From NCBI GenBank assembly GCA_002725175.2, contig PBQX02000116.1, positions 1 through 64,000 on the forward strand: 64,000 nt of DNA, in the 5' to 3' direction. Both the position numbers and the translations under genes were made by a program. The notes under the pieces are model-generated. The model worked only from the letters and a program-made list of their open reading frames with translations, searched no databases and was not told the DNA's origin. This document shows, in pieces, positions 47,125 through 57,023 of this stretch (its first letter is position 1; every line of letters starts with the position of its first letter). Source of the DNA: CACKLF01 sp002725175 (GTDB lineage: Bacteria; Pseudomonadota; Alphaproteobacteria; Rhodobacterales; Rhodobacteraceae).

Positions 47125-47994
47125 ATTAAATTTATAGATAAAAGAAAAATACCACTAGTTATTGCAGTTACGCTTATACTTTTTTCAGGGATAATAGTTA
47201 CAGTAATGCAGGCAGGTGTACGCTTTTTGTCTTCCGAGGTTCATCCTTTTACAATCGTTTTCTTTAGGGCTTTTTTAGGAGTCTTGCTCCTATTACCCCT
47301 AATGTTTAAGTGGGGCCCTTCTATATTTAAAACGGCACATCCAAAGCTACAGATTTTTCGGGGTTTTATAGGTTCTGGTGGTTTGCTTTGTTTCTTCTAT
47401 GGGCTTAGCATAGTGACCCTAGCAGAGGCAGTGACTTTAGGCTTTACTGTACCAATTTTTGCAACATTGTTGGCAATTATATTTTTTGGTGAGAAAGTTG
47501 GGCGATGGAGATGGTTCGCAATATTAACGGGTTTAGTTGGTGTGTTTATAGTCGTAAGGCCTGACCTTGAGATTGGACTTGGTCCTATACTTGTCTTGAT
47601 TGCATCTTTATCTTGGGCAATATCAGTTCTCATAGCAAAGAAACTCACACATTTTGATTCAGATATTTCAATTGCATTCTGGCAGACAGTAGGAAATGTG
47701 CCCTTAGCTTTAGCTATGAGTATTTATGTATGGGAGACACCTACTCAAAATCAATTAATAATTCTGCTAGTAATTGCGATTTTTGGAACTATTGCTCAAA
47801 CAAGCCTAAATGCTGCTCTCAGAAGAGGTGAAGTATCTTTCCTTCTACCATTTGACTATCTTAGGTTACTATGGTCGATCCTGATTGGTTATTTTATGTT
47901 TAAGGACTTTCCTGGACATGGTTTATTTATTGGAGGTGCACTTATAGTTTTTGCAACAAGCCTTATGGCCTATCGGGAATCAAGGAAATCTTAA
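47125..47994 (+). CDS. DMT superfamily (EamA) transporter with non-canonical start
   Basis: An inner-membrane transporter of about 289 residues with ten hydrophobic helices in two EamA repeats. The first standard start, ATG 47206, would cut away the first helix. The frame upstream reads KIPLVIAVTLILFSGIIVTV, clearly the missing helix, and no ATG, GTG or TTG precedes it. AGGAG at 47111-47115 lies nine bases before ATT 47125 and six before ATA 47122, so one of these is the probable start. Members of this group are often annotated as S-adenosylmethionine or metabolite exporters; the substrate is unknown. Confidence 0.83.
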   Translation: MKFIDKRKIPLVIAVTLILFSGIIVTVMQAGVRFLSSEVHPFTIVFFRAFLGVLLLLPLMFKWGPSIFKTAHPKLQIFRGFIGSGGLLCFFYGLSIVTLAEAVTLGFTVPIFATLLAIIFFGEKVGRWRWFAILTGLVGVFIVVRPDLEIGLGPILVLIASLSWAISVLIAKKLTHFDSDISIAFWQTVGNVPLALAMSIYVWETPTQNQLIILLVIAIFGTIAQTSLNAALRRGEVSFLLPFDYLRLLWSILIGYFMFKDFPGHGLFIGGALIVFATSLMAYRESRKS

Positions 47995-48042
47995 CCTAAA
48001 AAATCTTACTTTTTTCTAAAACCATGTTAGTATTAAAGCGCT

Positions 48043-49053
48043 ATGGAAAATACCCTTGGAAATATTTTACATGAAAAGGGCTGGATACTAGCAGATGGGG
48101 CTATCGGTACCCAATTATTCAACATGGGACTTCAATCGGGTGATGCTCCTGAGTTGTGGAATGATCTGCAGCCAGAAAAAATAAGAAAACTTTACAGAAG
48201 TTCTATCGATGCAGGTTGTGACCTTTTCTTAACCAACTCCTTCGGATCAAATAGCTGTAGGCTTAAGCTTCATAATAAAGAAAGGGAAGATTTTCGGTTA
48301 TCCAAACTTTCAGCTGAGTTAGGGCGTGAAGAAATCGAAAAGGAAAAAAGAAAAATAGTGTTAGCTGGATCTATGGGACCAACGGGAGAAATTTTGCAAC
48401 CTCTTGGAGCTCTAAGTTTTAAAGATGCTGTAGAGGTTTTTCACATTCAGGCAGAAGGCTTGAAAGAAGGTGGTGCAGATATTTTGTGGATTGAAACCAT
48501 TTCGCACTTAGATGAACTCAGAGCTGCTATTGATGCAGCAAAGTTGGCTGAGATGGAGTGGTGCGGCACGATGAGTTTTGATACCTCCGGAAGAACAATG
48601 ATGGGTATAACATCAAAAGAATTTTCCAAGAATATTTCAGAAATGGATTATAAGCCACTAGCTTATGGAGCAAATTGTGGTGTAGGGCCTTCCGATTTAA
48701 TTCGTACACTTTTGGGTTTTGAGGATTTGAGTTTACCTATAATTGCAAAAGGCAATGCAGGAATTCCAAAATACGCAGATGGTAAGATCCGTTATGATGG
48801 AACACCCGAGCTTATGGCATCGTATGCTTGTTTGGCACGAGATGCTGGTGCCAAAATAATAGGTGGTTGCTGTGGCACTACACCAGAGCATCTGACTGTG
48901 ATGAGGCAGGCTTTAGAAGATCAAAAGCCTATGAAAAAGCCTTCAATTGATGAAATTGTAGAAAAGCTAGGCCCTCTATCTTCGAATTCGGATGGAACAG
49001 ATTTAGAAAATATGAAGGGTCCAAGGCGGTTGAAAAGACGAAGAAGGCTTTAG
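48043..49053 (+). CDS. Homocysteine S-methyltransferase (betaine-homocysteine type)
   Basis: A 336-residue zinc methyltransferase. It starts ILADGAIGTQLFNMGLQSGD; the zinc Cys residues are in YGANCGVGPSDL and GGCCGTTPEHL. Length and sequence fit the stand-alone betaine- or S-methylmethionine-homocysteine methyltransferases. It makes methionine and, if betaine is the donor, dimethylglycine. The gene lies 48 bases after the exporter gene on the same strand and abuts the convergent deoD. The C-terminus is a basic tail (RRLKRRRRL). Confidence 0.87.
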   Translation: MENTLGNILHEKGWILADGAIGTQLFNMGLQSGDAPELWNDLQPEKIRKLYRSSIDAGCDLFLTNSFGSNSCRLKLHNKEREDFRLSKLSAELGREEIEKEKRKIVLAGSMGPTGEILQPLGALSFKDAVEVFHIQAEGLKEGGADILWIETISHLDELRAAIDAAKLAEMEWCGTMSFDTSGRTMMGITSKEFSKNISEMDYKPLAYGANCGVGPSDLIRTLLGFEDLSLPIIAKGNAGIPKYADGKIRYDGTPELMASYACLARDAGAKIIGGCCGTTPEHLTVMRQALEDQKPMKKPSIDEIVEKLGPLSSNSDGTDLENMKGPRRLKRRRRL

Positions 49054-49758
49054 CTAATGGAAAGCAGCTTCAAGAGCAATTTCTACCATTTCACCAAAGC
49101 TACGTTCACGTTCATTAGATGGAAGAGCTTCACCTGTTATCAGGTGGTCACTTATTGTCAGGATTGACAAAGCTCTGCACTGATATCTTAAGGCTAAGTT
49201 ATATAGTTCTGCTGTTTCCATTTCAACTGCCAGAATGCCATGCCTAACCATCTCTTTATTTAGATCTTCTCTTTCATCATAGAAAGTATCGGATGAATAT
49301 ATTCCACCCACGTGAACTGGACTTTCCTTTAGTTGAGAAGCTTTGTATGCATTCATGAGTAAATTGAAATCAGCTGATGGGGCAAAGTTAATTTCTTTAA
49401 AAATACTGGAAGAAGGAGTTGAGAGGCTAGTCGCTGTCATCGCCAAGACAATATCCCTTATCTTTATTTTCTTTTGCATTCCACCTGCAGAGCCTATCCT
49501 AATAAAGGTTTTGACTTTATAGGTTTTAATAAGTTCATTCACATAAATTGAAAGTGATGGCATTCCCATNCCAGAACCTTGGAATGTTACTCTATTTTTC
49601 TTCCATTCACCCGTAAAACCGAGCATTCCGCGGACACTGTTAACTTCTTTTATATTGCTCAAAAATTTTTCTGCAGCCCATTTGGCTCTCATGGGATCAC
49701 CGGGCATAAGGACTGTATCAGCTACCTCTCCATTTTTAGCACCTATATGAACGGTCAT
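49054..49758 (-). CDS. deoD: Purine nucleoside phosphorylase
   Basis: A hexameric-type purine nucleoside phosphorylase of about 234 residues that cleaves purine nucleosides with phosphate. Family segments are [44 protein letters not shown] and [13 protein letters not shown]; the last contains the Met-Glu-Thr-Glu loop that holds the sugar. Start is set at ATG 49758 ([10 protein letters not shown]) rather than the codon at 49770. Works with adenine deaminase in purine use. Confidence 0.93.
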   Translation of the reverse strand: MTVHIGAKNGEVADTVLMPGDPMRAKWAAEKFLSNIKEVNSVRGMLGFTGEWKKNRVTFQGSXMGMPSLSIYVNELIKTYKVKTFIRIGSAGGMQKKIKIRDIVLAMTATSLSTPSSSIFKEINFAPSADFNLLMNAYKASQLKESPVHVGGIYSSDTFYDEREDLNKEMVRHGILAVEMETAELYNLALRYQCRALSILTISDHLITGEALPSNERERSFGEMVEIALEAAFH

Positions 49759-49912
49759 ATTAGTTACCAATACCTTTCCAGTTTCATAAATTATAGATCT
49801 TAAAGTGATTTAGATAAAACTACATCCGGGCAACCTTATCTGAAAAGTCTAATTATTAATCATTCAGTTAATTTTAGCAAAATTATTTACTATTGAACCT
49901 AAATTTTTTCTT

Positions 49913-50227
49913 TTAATTTTCATTCATTATTTCATCTTTCGCTTTAACAGCTAAAAGTGAAATTTTTGTTCTAATTTCATCTTCTGAAGCTAAATTACCA
50001 AGATCCTCTGCCAGTTTTCTGTAGACATCCTCATCGCCAGCTTCTTGAAAATCTGCTTTGATAACTTCTTTAACATAGTCATTTGCTTCTGCTTCTGTTT
50101 TTCCTAATAGATCACTTGCCCATAACCCAAGCATTTTATTTCTTCGGGCTTCGACTTTAAATTGTATTTCAGAGTCATGGGCGAATTTTTTTTCAAATGC
50201 TTTTTTTCTTTCGTCAAAAGTAGACAT
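49913..50227 (-). CDS. DUF1476 protein (F1-ATPase inhibitor zeta subunit)
   Basis: A 104-residue DUF1476 protein, known in alphaproteobacteria as the zeta inhibitor of F1-ATPase. It starts STFDERKKAFEKKFAHDSE and includes KVEARRNKMLGLWASDLLG and YVKEVIKADFQEAGDEDV, all conserved in the family. The N-terminal segment is the part that blocks ATP hydrolysis in Paracoccus. AAGGAG lies before the ATG. The gene stands alone. It is the best single clue that the host is an alphaproteobacterium. Confidence 0.93.
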   Translation of the reverse strand: MSTFDERKKAFEKKFAHDSEIQFKVEARRNKMLGLWASDLLGKTEAEANDYVKEVIKADFQEAGDEDVYRKLAEDLGNLASEDEIRTKISLLAVKAKDEIMNEN

Positions 50228-50308
50228 AAAAACTCCTTAACTTTTCCTTAGTACAGATATGGGTANATTTAGATGAAACTGCAAGGGGATAATCTTTTAT
50301 TTTTTTTA

Positions 50309-50971
50309 TCATTTATAGCTTCCATCCCACTCTTTGACAGGTAAAACTTCTCCACCTTCATTTAATTCTGGCCTGTTTTTGGTGAAACTATTTTCTGCAT
50401 TAATAATGCCATAATCCATNTAACCCAAACGCCCTAGAGGCTCTGCAAGTTTAAAATCAAATAAACCATTTTTAATAAAATTATCATCTATATATATACC
50501 TATTACATGACCAATAACGATGTAGTTTCCCGTATTTTTTTTTCTGCTACTATGAGGCAGATCTAAAACCTTCCAAAGTTCACATTCAAGCACTGCAGGG
50601 CTCTCAGAAACACACGGTGCATCGACGTAGTTTCCTTGTCGAGCCGTCAAGCCCGACAGCTCAAACTCATCAGTTCCGTATTTCGCTGGAACTGATGATA
50701 CGTTCATCTGATCAAATAGGTTAGAAGTAGCCAAAGAGGCGGTAAATACGCCAGTTTCTTCAACATTTATGAGCGAGTCTTTTAATCCATTTGAAGAAAA
50801 CATNACATAATGAGGTTGATCGGAGACACCATTGAAATAACTATATGGAGCCAAGTTTTTTTGACCTTTNTTATTTTGAGATCCGATCCAGCCTATTGGC
50901 CTAGGAGCAACTATTGCTTTGAATGGATCATGAGGCAATCCGTGTTCATTCTTTCTAGCGTCGTAATGCAT
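50309..50971 (-). CDS. Flavin reductase-like domain protein (NtaB/DIM6 family)
   Basis: A 220-residue split-barrel flavin protein. AIVAPRPIGWIGSQN, APYSYFNGVSDQPHY and VNVSSVPAKYGTDEFELSGL-type segments match the flavin reductase domain family, and AVLECELWKVLDLP is common near its end. It binds FMN or FAD and may reduce it for a partner oxygenase. It is divergent from the aromatic cluster starting at 51111 with a 139-base gap. That cluster's hydroxylases are single-component by their look, so it may instead serve an enzyme elsewhere. Confidence 0.83.
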   Translation of the reverse strand: MHYDARKNEHGLPHDPFKAIVAPRPIGWIGSQNXKGQKNLAPYSYFNGVSDQPHYXMFSSNGLKDSLINVEETGVFTASLATSNLFDQMNVSSVPAKYGTDEFELSGLTARQGNYVDAPCVSESPAVLECELWKVLDLPHSSRKKNTGNYIVIGHVIGIYIDDNFIKNGLFDFKLAEPLGRLGXMDYGIINAENSFTKNRPELNEGGEVLPVKEWDGSYK

Positions 50972-51110
50972 TTATTTTTCCTTAAATTTGTTTAGAAAAC
51001 GTGTATAATTTCATTAGATTTAATTTTCATAAAAGGTTACTACTTCTTTATGAAAATTTTCAAATATTATTTTTTTATTAGCTTATGTATTTTCTTGTGA
51101 GGGCTCCCGT

Positions 51111-51950
51111 ATGAAACAAACTGCGCTTTTAGCAGGAGCTTATCTTCATCACTTATGCTTTGAAAGTCCTAACCCTGAAAAGTTAAGTGATTTTTATGGA
51201 AAAATAATGCAGATGANGCCTCAATCCATTGGAGCTAATGCCTGGTTATGTTCTGGAAAGAATAGACAGATTTTAATTAAAGAAGGAATGAAAAATAGGT
51301 TAGAATTTGCAGCGTTCTCTTGTCGAGATGAGGGTGGTTTAAATTTATTAAAAGAGCGAGTAAAGGAAGAAGGAATTGAGGTTATAAGCCTTCANCCTGA
51401 TTTGTTTCAAAATGATGCTATATCAATAGTTGATCAAGATGGACACAATATATCCTTCGGTTTATCAAAGCCAAATNTGAATGCCGAAAGTGTTTTAAAT
51501 GGGCCTTTACAGCATCTTACATTTTCTACTTTGAATGTAGAAAAATTTGTAGATTTTTACGTTGGAAAACTTGGGTTTTGNATATCTGATAGGGTTCTGC
51601 ATTCAAATGGAAATTTAGCAACCTGTTTTGTACGATCAAANCATGAGCATCATACTNTAGCCTGTTTTAAATCAGATAGGATCGGGGTGGATCATCATTC
51701 CTATGAAGCAGGCGAATGGAATGCGATACGAGACTGGTGTGATCATTTCGCCTCGATGAATATAGAATTAATGTGGGGTCCTGGGAGGCATGGGCCAGGA
51801 AATAACTTATTTGTTTTTGTTGAAGACCCAGATGGAAATTGGATAGAGATTTCAGCTGAGTTGGAGGTGATTCATGACAGACCCAGCAAGGACTGGCCAC
51901 AAGAAGAGAGAACATTGAATTTATGGGGTAAAGCTATTTTAAGATCATAA
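51111..51950 (+). CDS. Two-domain VOC protein, possible extradiol dioxygenase
   Basis: A 279-residue protein of two vicinal oxygen chelate modules. The first module starts HHLCFESPNPEKLSDFYG; the second has a candidate metal triad of His135 (QHLTFST), His195/196 (DHHSYE) and Glu246 (WIEISAE), with His227 in GPGRHGPGNNLF. That is the layout of type I extradiol ring-cleaving dioxygenases. It heads a run of five catabolic genes on the plus strand. A glyoxalase-type role is possible, but the triad and context favour ring cleavage. Confidence 0.78.
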   Translation: MKQTALLAGAYLHHLCFESPNPEKLSDFYGKIMQMXPQSIGANAWLCSGKNRQILIKEGMKNRLEFAAFSCRDEGGLNLLKERVKEEGIEVISLXPDLFQNDAISIVDQDGHNISFGLSKPNXNAESVLNGPLQHLTFSTLNVEKFVDFYVGKLGFXISDRVLHSNGNLATCFVRSXHEHHTXACFKSDRIGVDHHSYEAGEWNAIRDWCDHFASMNIELMWGPGRHGPGNNLFVFVEDPDGNWIEISAELEVIHDRPSKDWPQEERTLNLWGKAILRS

Positions 51951-51965
51951 AAAGGAGAAAAATTA

Positions 51966-52814
51966 ATGAAACTATTGAGCTTTTTAAGGAATGGAAACAC
52001 TGGATTTGGATTAGTAAAAAATAATGGAATTATTGACCTGAGTGGAATCCTTGGTGATGATGTAAGAACAATAAAAAAGGTTTTAGAATTAGATCTTTTA
52101 GATTTAATTGAAGATATGACCAAAGGTAAAGATCCTGATTTTGGATGGACCGATATTACGTTAATACCTGTTATACCAGATCCAGCAAAGATTTTATGTA
52201 TTGGGCTAAATTATGCTAAGCATGTAGCTGAAACAAAAAGACCCGATTCAAAGCACCCAACAATTTTTACTCGATTCGCTGATACTCAAGTTGGTCATAA
52301 TGGAATCATCTATAAGCCCAAAGTTTCTGAAGCCTTTGATTACGAGGGAGAAATGGCAATAATAATTGGTAAAGGGGGACGAAATATATCAAAGAAATCA
52401 GCAATGAAACATGTTGTGGGTTTTTCTTGTTATAATGATGCTACTGTAAGGGATTGGCAGAGGCATACTTCTCAGTTCACTCCTGGAAAAAATTATCCGT
52501 CGACGGGTGGATTTGGACCGATGATGGTTACCAATGATGAAGTTGGTGATTATAAAAAATTAAACATACAAACAAGGTTAAACGGTAAAATTATGCAGGA
52601 TTCTAAATTATCTCAACTTATTTTCCCCATACCGGAACTGATAAATTATATTTCAACTTTTACACCCTTATCACCTGGAGACGTTATTGTATCGGGAACA
52701 CCAGGTGGTGTCGGTGATAGAAGAGATCCACCGGTTTATATGAAAGATGGTGATATTGTAGAGGTGGAGATCACAAAACTTGGTATCCTCAAGAATAGAG
52801 TGGTGGCGGAATGA
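51966..52814 (+). CDS. Fumarylacetoacetate hydrolase family protein
   Basis: A 282-residue FAH-family protein. The metal site is formed by FDYEGEMAIIIG (Glu pair) and the NDATVRDWQRHTSQFTPGKN segment; CIGLNYAKHVAETKR and DVIVSGTPGGVGDRRDPP are family standards. Such enzymes hydrate or hydrolyse ring-cleavage products, or act as oxaloacetate decarboxylases and similar. It follows the VOC gene by 15 bases with AAAGGAG before its ATG. In this cluster it most likely processes the product of an extradiol cleavage. Confidence 0.87.
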   Translation: MKLLSFLRNGNTGFGLVKNNGIIDLSGILGDDVRTIKKVLELDLLDLIEDMTKGKDPDFGWTDITLIPVIPDPAKILCIGLNYAKHVAETKRPDSKHPTIFTRFADTQVGHNGIIYKPKVSEAFDYEGEMAIIIGKGGRNISKKSAMKHVVGFSCYNDATVRDWQRHTSQFTPGKNYPSTGGFGPMMVTNDEVGDYKKLNIQTRLNGKIMQDSKLSQLIFPIPELINYISTFTPLSPGDVIVSGTPGGVGDRRDPPVYMKDGDIVEVEITKLGILKNRVVAE

Positions 52815-52841
52815 ATTTGTTCTCATATTTTTTGGGGATTC

Positions 52842-54431
52842 ATGCCAGAAACTGAAAGAATTTCTTCAGAAATTGTAATAATTGGAGGAGGACCTACTGG
52901 CTTAACATTAGCTAATTTGCTTGGAAAAATGGGTGTAAAAATCCACCTTATTGAGCAAAACAAAGAAACAGTTAATGAACCGAGAGCAGTGTCTATTGAT
53001 GATGAGTCTCTAAGGATTTTTCAATCCATTGGCATTAAGGAAAGAGTAAATANCATAATTGTGGAAGGCTATGGTTCNATATATAAGAGCTNTTATGGAA
53101 AAGAATTTTCACGGGTCATGCCAACTTCTAAAGAGTACGGTTTTGAAAAAAGAAATGCTTTTCAACAACCTGAGCTAGAAAAAATCTTAAGTGATAATTT
53201 GTCTACCCTTAACAGTGTTANAACATTTTTTAATTGGAAGATGATTGAATTTTCTCAAAAACCTTCAAATATCCAAGTCATTATCCAATCACAACAATCT
53301 GATAAAATTAAAATACTAACAGGTAAATTCTTAGTTGCTTGTGATGGAGCAAGCTCAACTATTAGGAAATCATTAAATATACCTCTGCAAGGGTCCTCAT
53401 TTGAGGAGACTTGGGTAATTGTTGATCTTCTTAAGACTATAAATAGAAATAGGCATACAGAAGTTTTTTGCAATCCGGATAGACCCTGTATTACTTTACC
53501 TGGACCTAAACAAACGAGACGATATGAGTTCATGATAAGATCTGGAGAAAATATAGATCATGCTACCTCAGAATTAAATGTTCGGACTTTGATGGAATCT
53601 GTCGGACCTGATAAGAACCAGAAAATTAAAAGAATTCGTTCGTACACTTTTCATGCGAGAGTGGCAAAAAAATGGAGAGATCAGAGAGTTTTTCTAGCCG
53701 GAGACTCGGCACACTTGTCTCCCCCGTTTGCTGGTCAAGGTATGAATAGTGGTATCAGAGATGTTGGAAATTTGGCATGGAAACTTGCGGCAAGCTTATC
53801 TAATGCTAAAAACAAAAAAATACTAGATAGTTATGAGGAGGAAAGAAAACCCCATGCTTTAGAAATGATTAATTTGGCTTTGAAAATGGGTAGAATAATG
53901 AATCCTAGAAATCATTTTAAAGCTTGGCTAATCAGAGNCTTCTTTACNACTTTAGGTCTATACGGGCCTGCNAGAGATTATATTGCTCAAATGAAATATA
54001 AGCCTAAACCTAGATTTTATTCTGGCCTGATATGGCCTGACAATAAAAAAGATACTATTGTTGGCCAGCTTGTACCTCAACCGATTACAGAAGATTATCA
54101 AAAGAACAGAAACCTTTTAGATGAACAGATTTCTAACGAACCTTGCATACTAATTTTNGATGAAAGTCCGGATAAACATCTAACTAAAAGAATAGAGAAA
54201 AATTTTTTAGAAAAAGGTTGNTCTATTATTGGGTTAACACCTGAATGGGTTAACGCTTACGAAGGTAGTATTAGAATTCTAAGGGATGCGAGCCATTTAT
54301 TTTCTAGAAATCCGTATAGATCTTATCTAGGATCAGCATTACTCATAAGGCANGANAAATATATAGCTGCAACAGCACCTATTGATAATATTGAAAAATT
54401 GTTGGAATATTTAAGAGAGATAACTTCNTAG
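52842..54431 (+). CDS. Group A FAD-dependent aromatic hydroxylase (MhpA-like)
   Basis: A 529-residue single-component flavin monooxygenase. FAD motif IIGGGPTGLTLANLLGKMG, the DG motif VACDGASSTIRKSL and the GD motif FLAGDSAHLSPPFAGQGMN are all intact. Overall layout matches 3-(3-hydroxyphenyl)propionate hydroxylase and related enzymes that add a hydroxyl next to an existing one. A few residues are hidden by N. The stop at 54429-54431 is TAG. It lies between the FAH-family gene and the second dioxygenase gene. Confidence 0.88.
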   Translation: MPETERISSEIVIIGGGPTGLTLANLLGKMGVKIHLIEQNKETVNEPRAVSIDDESLRIFQSIGIKERVNXIIVEGYGXIYKSXYGKEFSRVMPTSKEYGFEKRNAFQQPELEKILSDNLSTLNSVXTFFNWKMIEFSQKPSNIQVIIQSQQSDKIKILTGKFLVACDGASSTIRKSLNIPLQGSSFEETWVIVDLLKTINRNRHTEVFCNPDRPCITLPGPKQTRRYEFMIRSGENIDHATSELNVRTLMESVGPDKNQKIKRIRSYTFHARVAKKWRDQRVFLAGDSAHLSPPFAGQGMNSGIRDVGNLAWKLAASLSNAKNKKILDSYEEERKPHALEMINLALKMGRIMNPRNHFKAWLIRXFFXTLGLYGPXRDYIAQMKYKPKPRFYSGLIWPDNKKDTIVGQLVPQPITEDYQKNRNLLDEQISNEPCILIXDESPDKHLTKRIEKNFLEKGXSIIGLTPEWVNAYEGSIRILRDASHLFSRNPYRSYLGSALLIRXXKYIAATAPIDNIEKLLEYLREITX

Positions 54432-54488
54432 TTGAGGAATGCTTTAAATTTAAAATGAAAATTTATTTGGTAAAAGTATTATTTTGCG

Positions 54489-55463
54489 ATGCCTATTAAT
54501 TCATTAGGTTACGTAGGGGTTCGCTCGCGAGATTTAGAGGANTGGCAGGATTTTGCTGAAAATCTCTTGGGTATGCAGAGTGTTGAGAGTGGCAATTATG
54601 CTCTAGCGTTTAGAATGGATGATTATAAGCAAAGGCTTATGATAGAAACAGAACCAGGGGATGCTCTTGGTTTTTTAGGCTGGGAGGTAGATTCTAAAGA
54701 GGATCTCGAAATATATGCAANGAAGCTTGATTCCCAGAATATACCGGTAGCATTTGCACCAAAGGAATTNGCAGACAAAAGATTCGTGGATCAGATGATC
54801 CTTTTTCAAGACCCAGAAGGNAATAGAATAGAACTTTTTTGGAATCCGATGCTCGATAAAGAAAAGTTCAAACCAGGGAGACCAATTTCCGGATTTAAGA
54901 CGGGGCCATACGGTATGGGTCACGCTGTACTCCATGCAAAAGATGTTAATCTTCTGGTAAAGTTTTATTGTGATATACTTGATTTTAAGGTTAGTGATTA
55001 TGGTTTAAGTCCTTATCCCATGCATTTTTTCCATGTAAATGGTCGTCATCATAGTTTTGCAATTTTAGGGACGAAGCTATCGGGGTTTCACCATTTTATG
55101 GTGGAGTTTAATAATTTGGATGATGTTGGCCAGGGTTATGACCTAGCTTGCTTAGAAGAGGATAGGATAGCCTATACACTTGGTCGTCATACAAATGACT
55201 ACATGACAAGTTTTTATGCGAAGACACCTTCAGGTTTTTTTATAGAAAGCGGCTGGGGCGGGCGGATAATTGATACGGACCTCTGGGAGCCTCATGAAAC
55301 TAATGTGGGNCCTAGTTTCTGGGGTCATGACAGGCCGTATTTGGATGAAGACACGAGAAAAAGTTTAAAAGATATGAGATTAAAGGCTGCATCAGACGGC
55401 TTACAGGCTCCACTCCTAGTAGATTGTCCTTGGCTATATGGGCTACAGGATTTAAAAAAATAA
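54489..55463 (+). CDS. Type I extradiol (BphC-like) ring-cleavage dioxygenase
   Basis: A 324-residue two-module dioxygenase with the full BphC-like set: iron ligands His145 (MGHAVLHA), His202 (FHHFMVEF) and Glu253 (FIESGWGG), plus second-shell His188 (GRHHSFAI), His234 (LGRHTND) and Tyr243 (SFYAKTPSGF). It should cleave a catechol-type ring next to the hydroxyls. It sits between two flavin hydroxylases, which would supply such a catechol. The natural ring compound is unknown. Confidence 0.9.
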   Translation: MPINSLGYVGVRSRDLEXWQDFAENLLGMQSVESGNYALAFRMDDYKQRLMIETEPGDALGFLGWEVDSKEDLEIYAXKLDSQNIPVAFAPKEXADKRFVDQMILFQDPEXNRIELFWNPMLDKEKFKPGRPISGFKTGPYGMGHAVLHAKDVNLLVKFYCDILDFKVSDYGLSPYPMHFFHVNGRHHSFAILGTKLSGFHHFMVEFNNLDDVGQGYDLACLEEDRIAYTLGRHTNDYMTSFYAKTPSGFFIESGWGGRIIDTDLWEPHETNVXPSFWGHDRPYLDEDTRKSLKDMRLKAASDGLQAPLLVDCPWLYGLQDLKK

Positions 55464-55490
55464 AAGTTCTTTCTAACTGGGAATCTACAA

Positions 55491-56975
55491 ATGTCGAATT
55501 TAAGTAAAACTGATAATTATGATGTTGTGATTGTTGGAATGGGTCCAACGGGTCTTGTATTAGCAAATCTACTTGGNTTAGAAAAATTAAATGTGTTGGT
55601 AATTGATAAGTTCCTAACACCTTACGACCTACCTAGAGCAGTTCATTTAGATGACGAAATCATGAGAATTCTTCAAGTAATTGGAGTTGCATCCGAGATG
55701 GAAAAAATAATGAGGCCAAACCTTGGAATGAGGTTTGTCGATGCAGATAATAATCTNTTACTAGATTGGCCACGACCGCAAGAAATAGGAAAAAATGGTT
55801 GGAAACCGAGTTACAAGTTTCATCAGCCGGATCTAGAAAGGGTTTTATACAAAAATTTAAAAANGTTTCCTAACGTAGAAATTAGAAAAGGTTTTGAAGC
55901 AACCGAAGTTAAAAATGAAGATGAAAAAGTCGAGGTAACAATCTTAAAATTAGAAGAAAATGATGCATGTCGTGTAAGGTGTGATTTCATTGTTGGTTGT
56001 GATGGCGCCCGTTCATTTATTCGAAAAAAAATGGGTGTAGAATATGAGGAGATGGGGTTTTTTGAAGACTGGCTTGTAGTTGATATTATTTTGAAAAAAG
56101 ATCGATCAGATCTTGGGTTATTTTCCATACAGTTCTGTGGTACTTCACAGCCCGCAACTTACTCTCCAGGTACTAGAGGTAGACTGCGATGGGAGTTTGC
56201 CTTGAAAGATCAAAAAAGTCATGAGGAAATTTTGAAAACAGATTACGTTTGGAATTTGTTAAGTAGATGGATAACGCCTGACGAGGCTAAAATTGAGAGA
56301 AAAGCCATTTATACTTTTAAATCAAGCCTGGCTGAACAGTGGGTTAAAGGTAGATTAATTTTGGCGGGTGATTCAGCTCATTTAACGCCACCGTTTATGG
56401 GACAGGGTATGTGCATCGGGTTAAGGGATGTCTCTAACTTAGCTTGGAAATTAATATCCGTTATTAAAGGTCAATCAGATTTATCGTTTTTGAAATCTTA
56501 TGAGATTGAACGACGACCTCATGCGAAGGAATATATTTCAACTGCAATAAAACTCGGCAAAATGCTTGGAGAATTAAACTCAAATTCTAAAAAAAATAAA
56601 GAAGGGCCAATTCATATGAAAAGCCTTGCTCCAAAAATTGGCAATGCATTTTTTCTAAATGAGGAGGAGTTTGCTAGAAGTTTGAGTTTGCAACCAAAAT
56701 TGTCTAATGGGCAGTATGTGGATGATATGGTAGGGTATAAATTCTGTCTCTTCTTAAGTGAAGATTTAGCAAGTCATTTTTCAGGAAATAATTCAAATAT
56801 TATTGTATTTAATTCTAAAGATCATCCCTCCATAAAAAAATATCTTGAAAACCTATCAACGAAAGCTCTTCTTATTCGGCCAGATAAGTACATACTGGGA
56901 GGGGCAAAAAATTTAACTGAATTGAATGAATTACTGAGTTTGGAATTTATAAATTCGATAAATAACAAGATATAA
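55491..56975 (+). CDS. Second group A FAD-dependent aromatic hydroxylase (MhpA-like)
   Basis: A 494-residue flavin monooxygenase with FAD motif IVGMGPTGLVLANLL, DG motif VGCDGARSFIRKKMG and GD motif LAGDSAHLTPPFMGQGMC. DLPRAVHLDDEIMRILQVIG is typical of MhpA-type proteins. It resembles the hydroxylase at 52842 in layout but is clearly diverged, so this is not a recent duplication. Two hydroxylases around one extradiol dioxygenase suggest two hydroxylations, or two substrates feeding one ring cleavage. Confidence 0.88.
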   Translation: MSNLSKTDNYDVVIVGMGPTGLVLANLLXLEKLNVLVIDKFLTPYDLPRAVHLDDEIMRILQVIGVASEMEKIMRPNLGMRFVDADNNXLLDWPRPQEIGKNGWKPSYKFHQPDLERVLYKNLKXFPNVEIRKGFEATEVKNEDEKVEVTILKLEENDACRVRCDFIVGCDGARSFIRKKMGVEYEEMGFFEDWLVVDIILKKDRSDLGLFSIQFCGTSQPATYSPGTRGRLRWEFALKDQKSHEEILKTDYVWNLLSRWITPDEAKIERKAIYTFKSSLAEQWVKGRLILAGDSAHLTPPFMGQGMCIGLRDVSNLAWKLISVIKGQSDLSFLKSYEIERRPHAKEYISTAIKLGKMLGELNSNSKKNKEGPIHMKSLAPKIGNAFFLNEEEFARSLSLQPKLSNGQYVDDMVGYKFCLFLSEDLASHFSGNNSNIIVFNSKDHPSIKKYLENLSTKALLIRPDKYILGGAKNLTELNELLSLEFINSINNKI

Positions 56976-57023
56976 ATGACGAAGAATTTTAGATATTAAA
57001 ATTATCAGTTACAGGAGGATCAA

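Noticed and set aside
52842..56975. Recent tandem duplication of the two flavin hydroxylases
   Set aside because: They share motifs and order of domains but differ across most other positions and in length, so they are old paralogues or independent arrivals.
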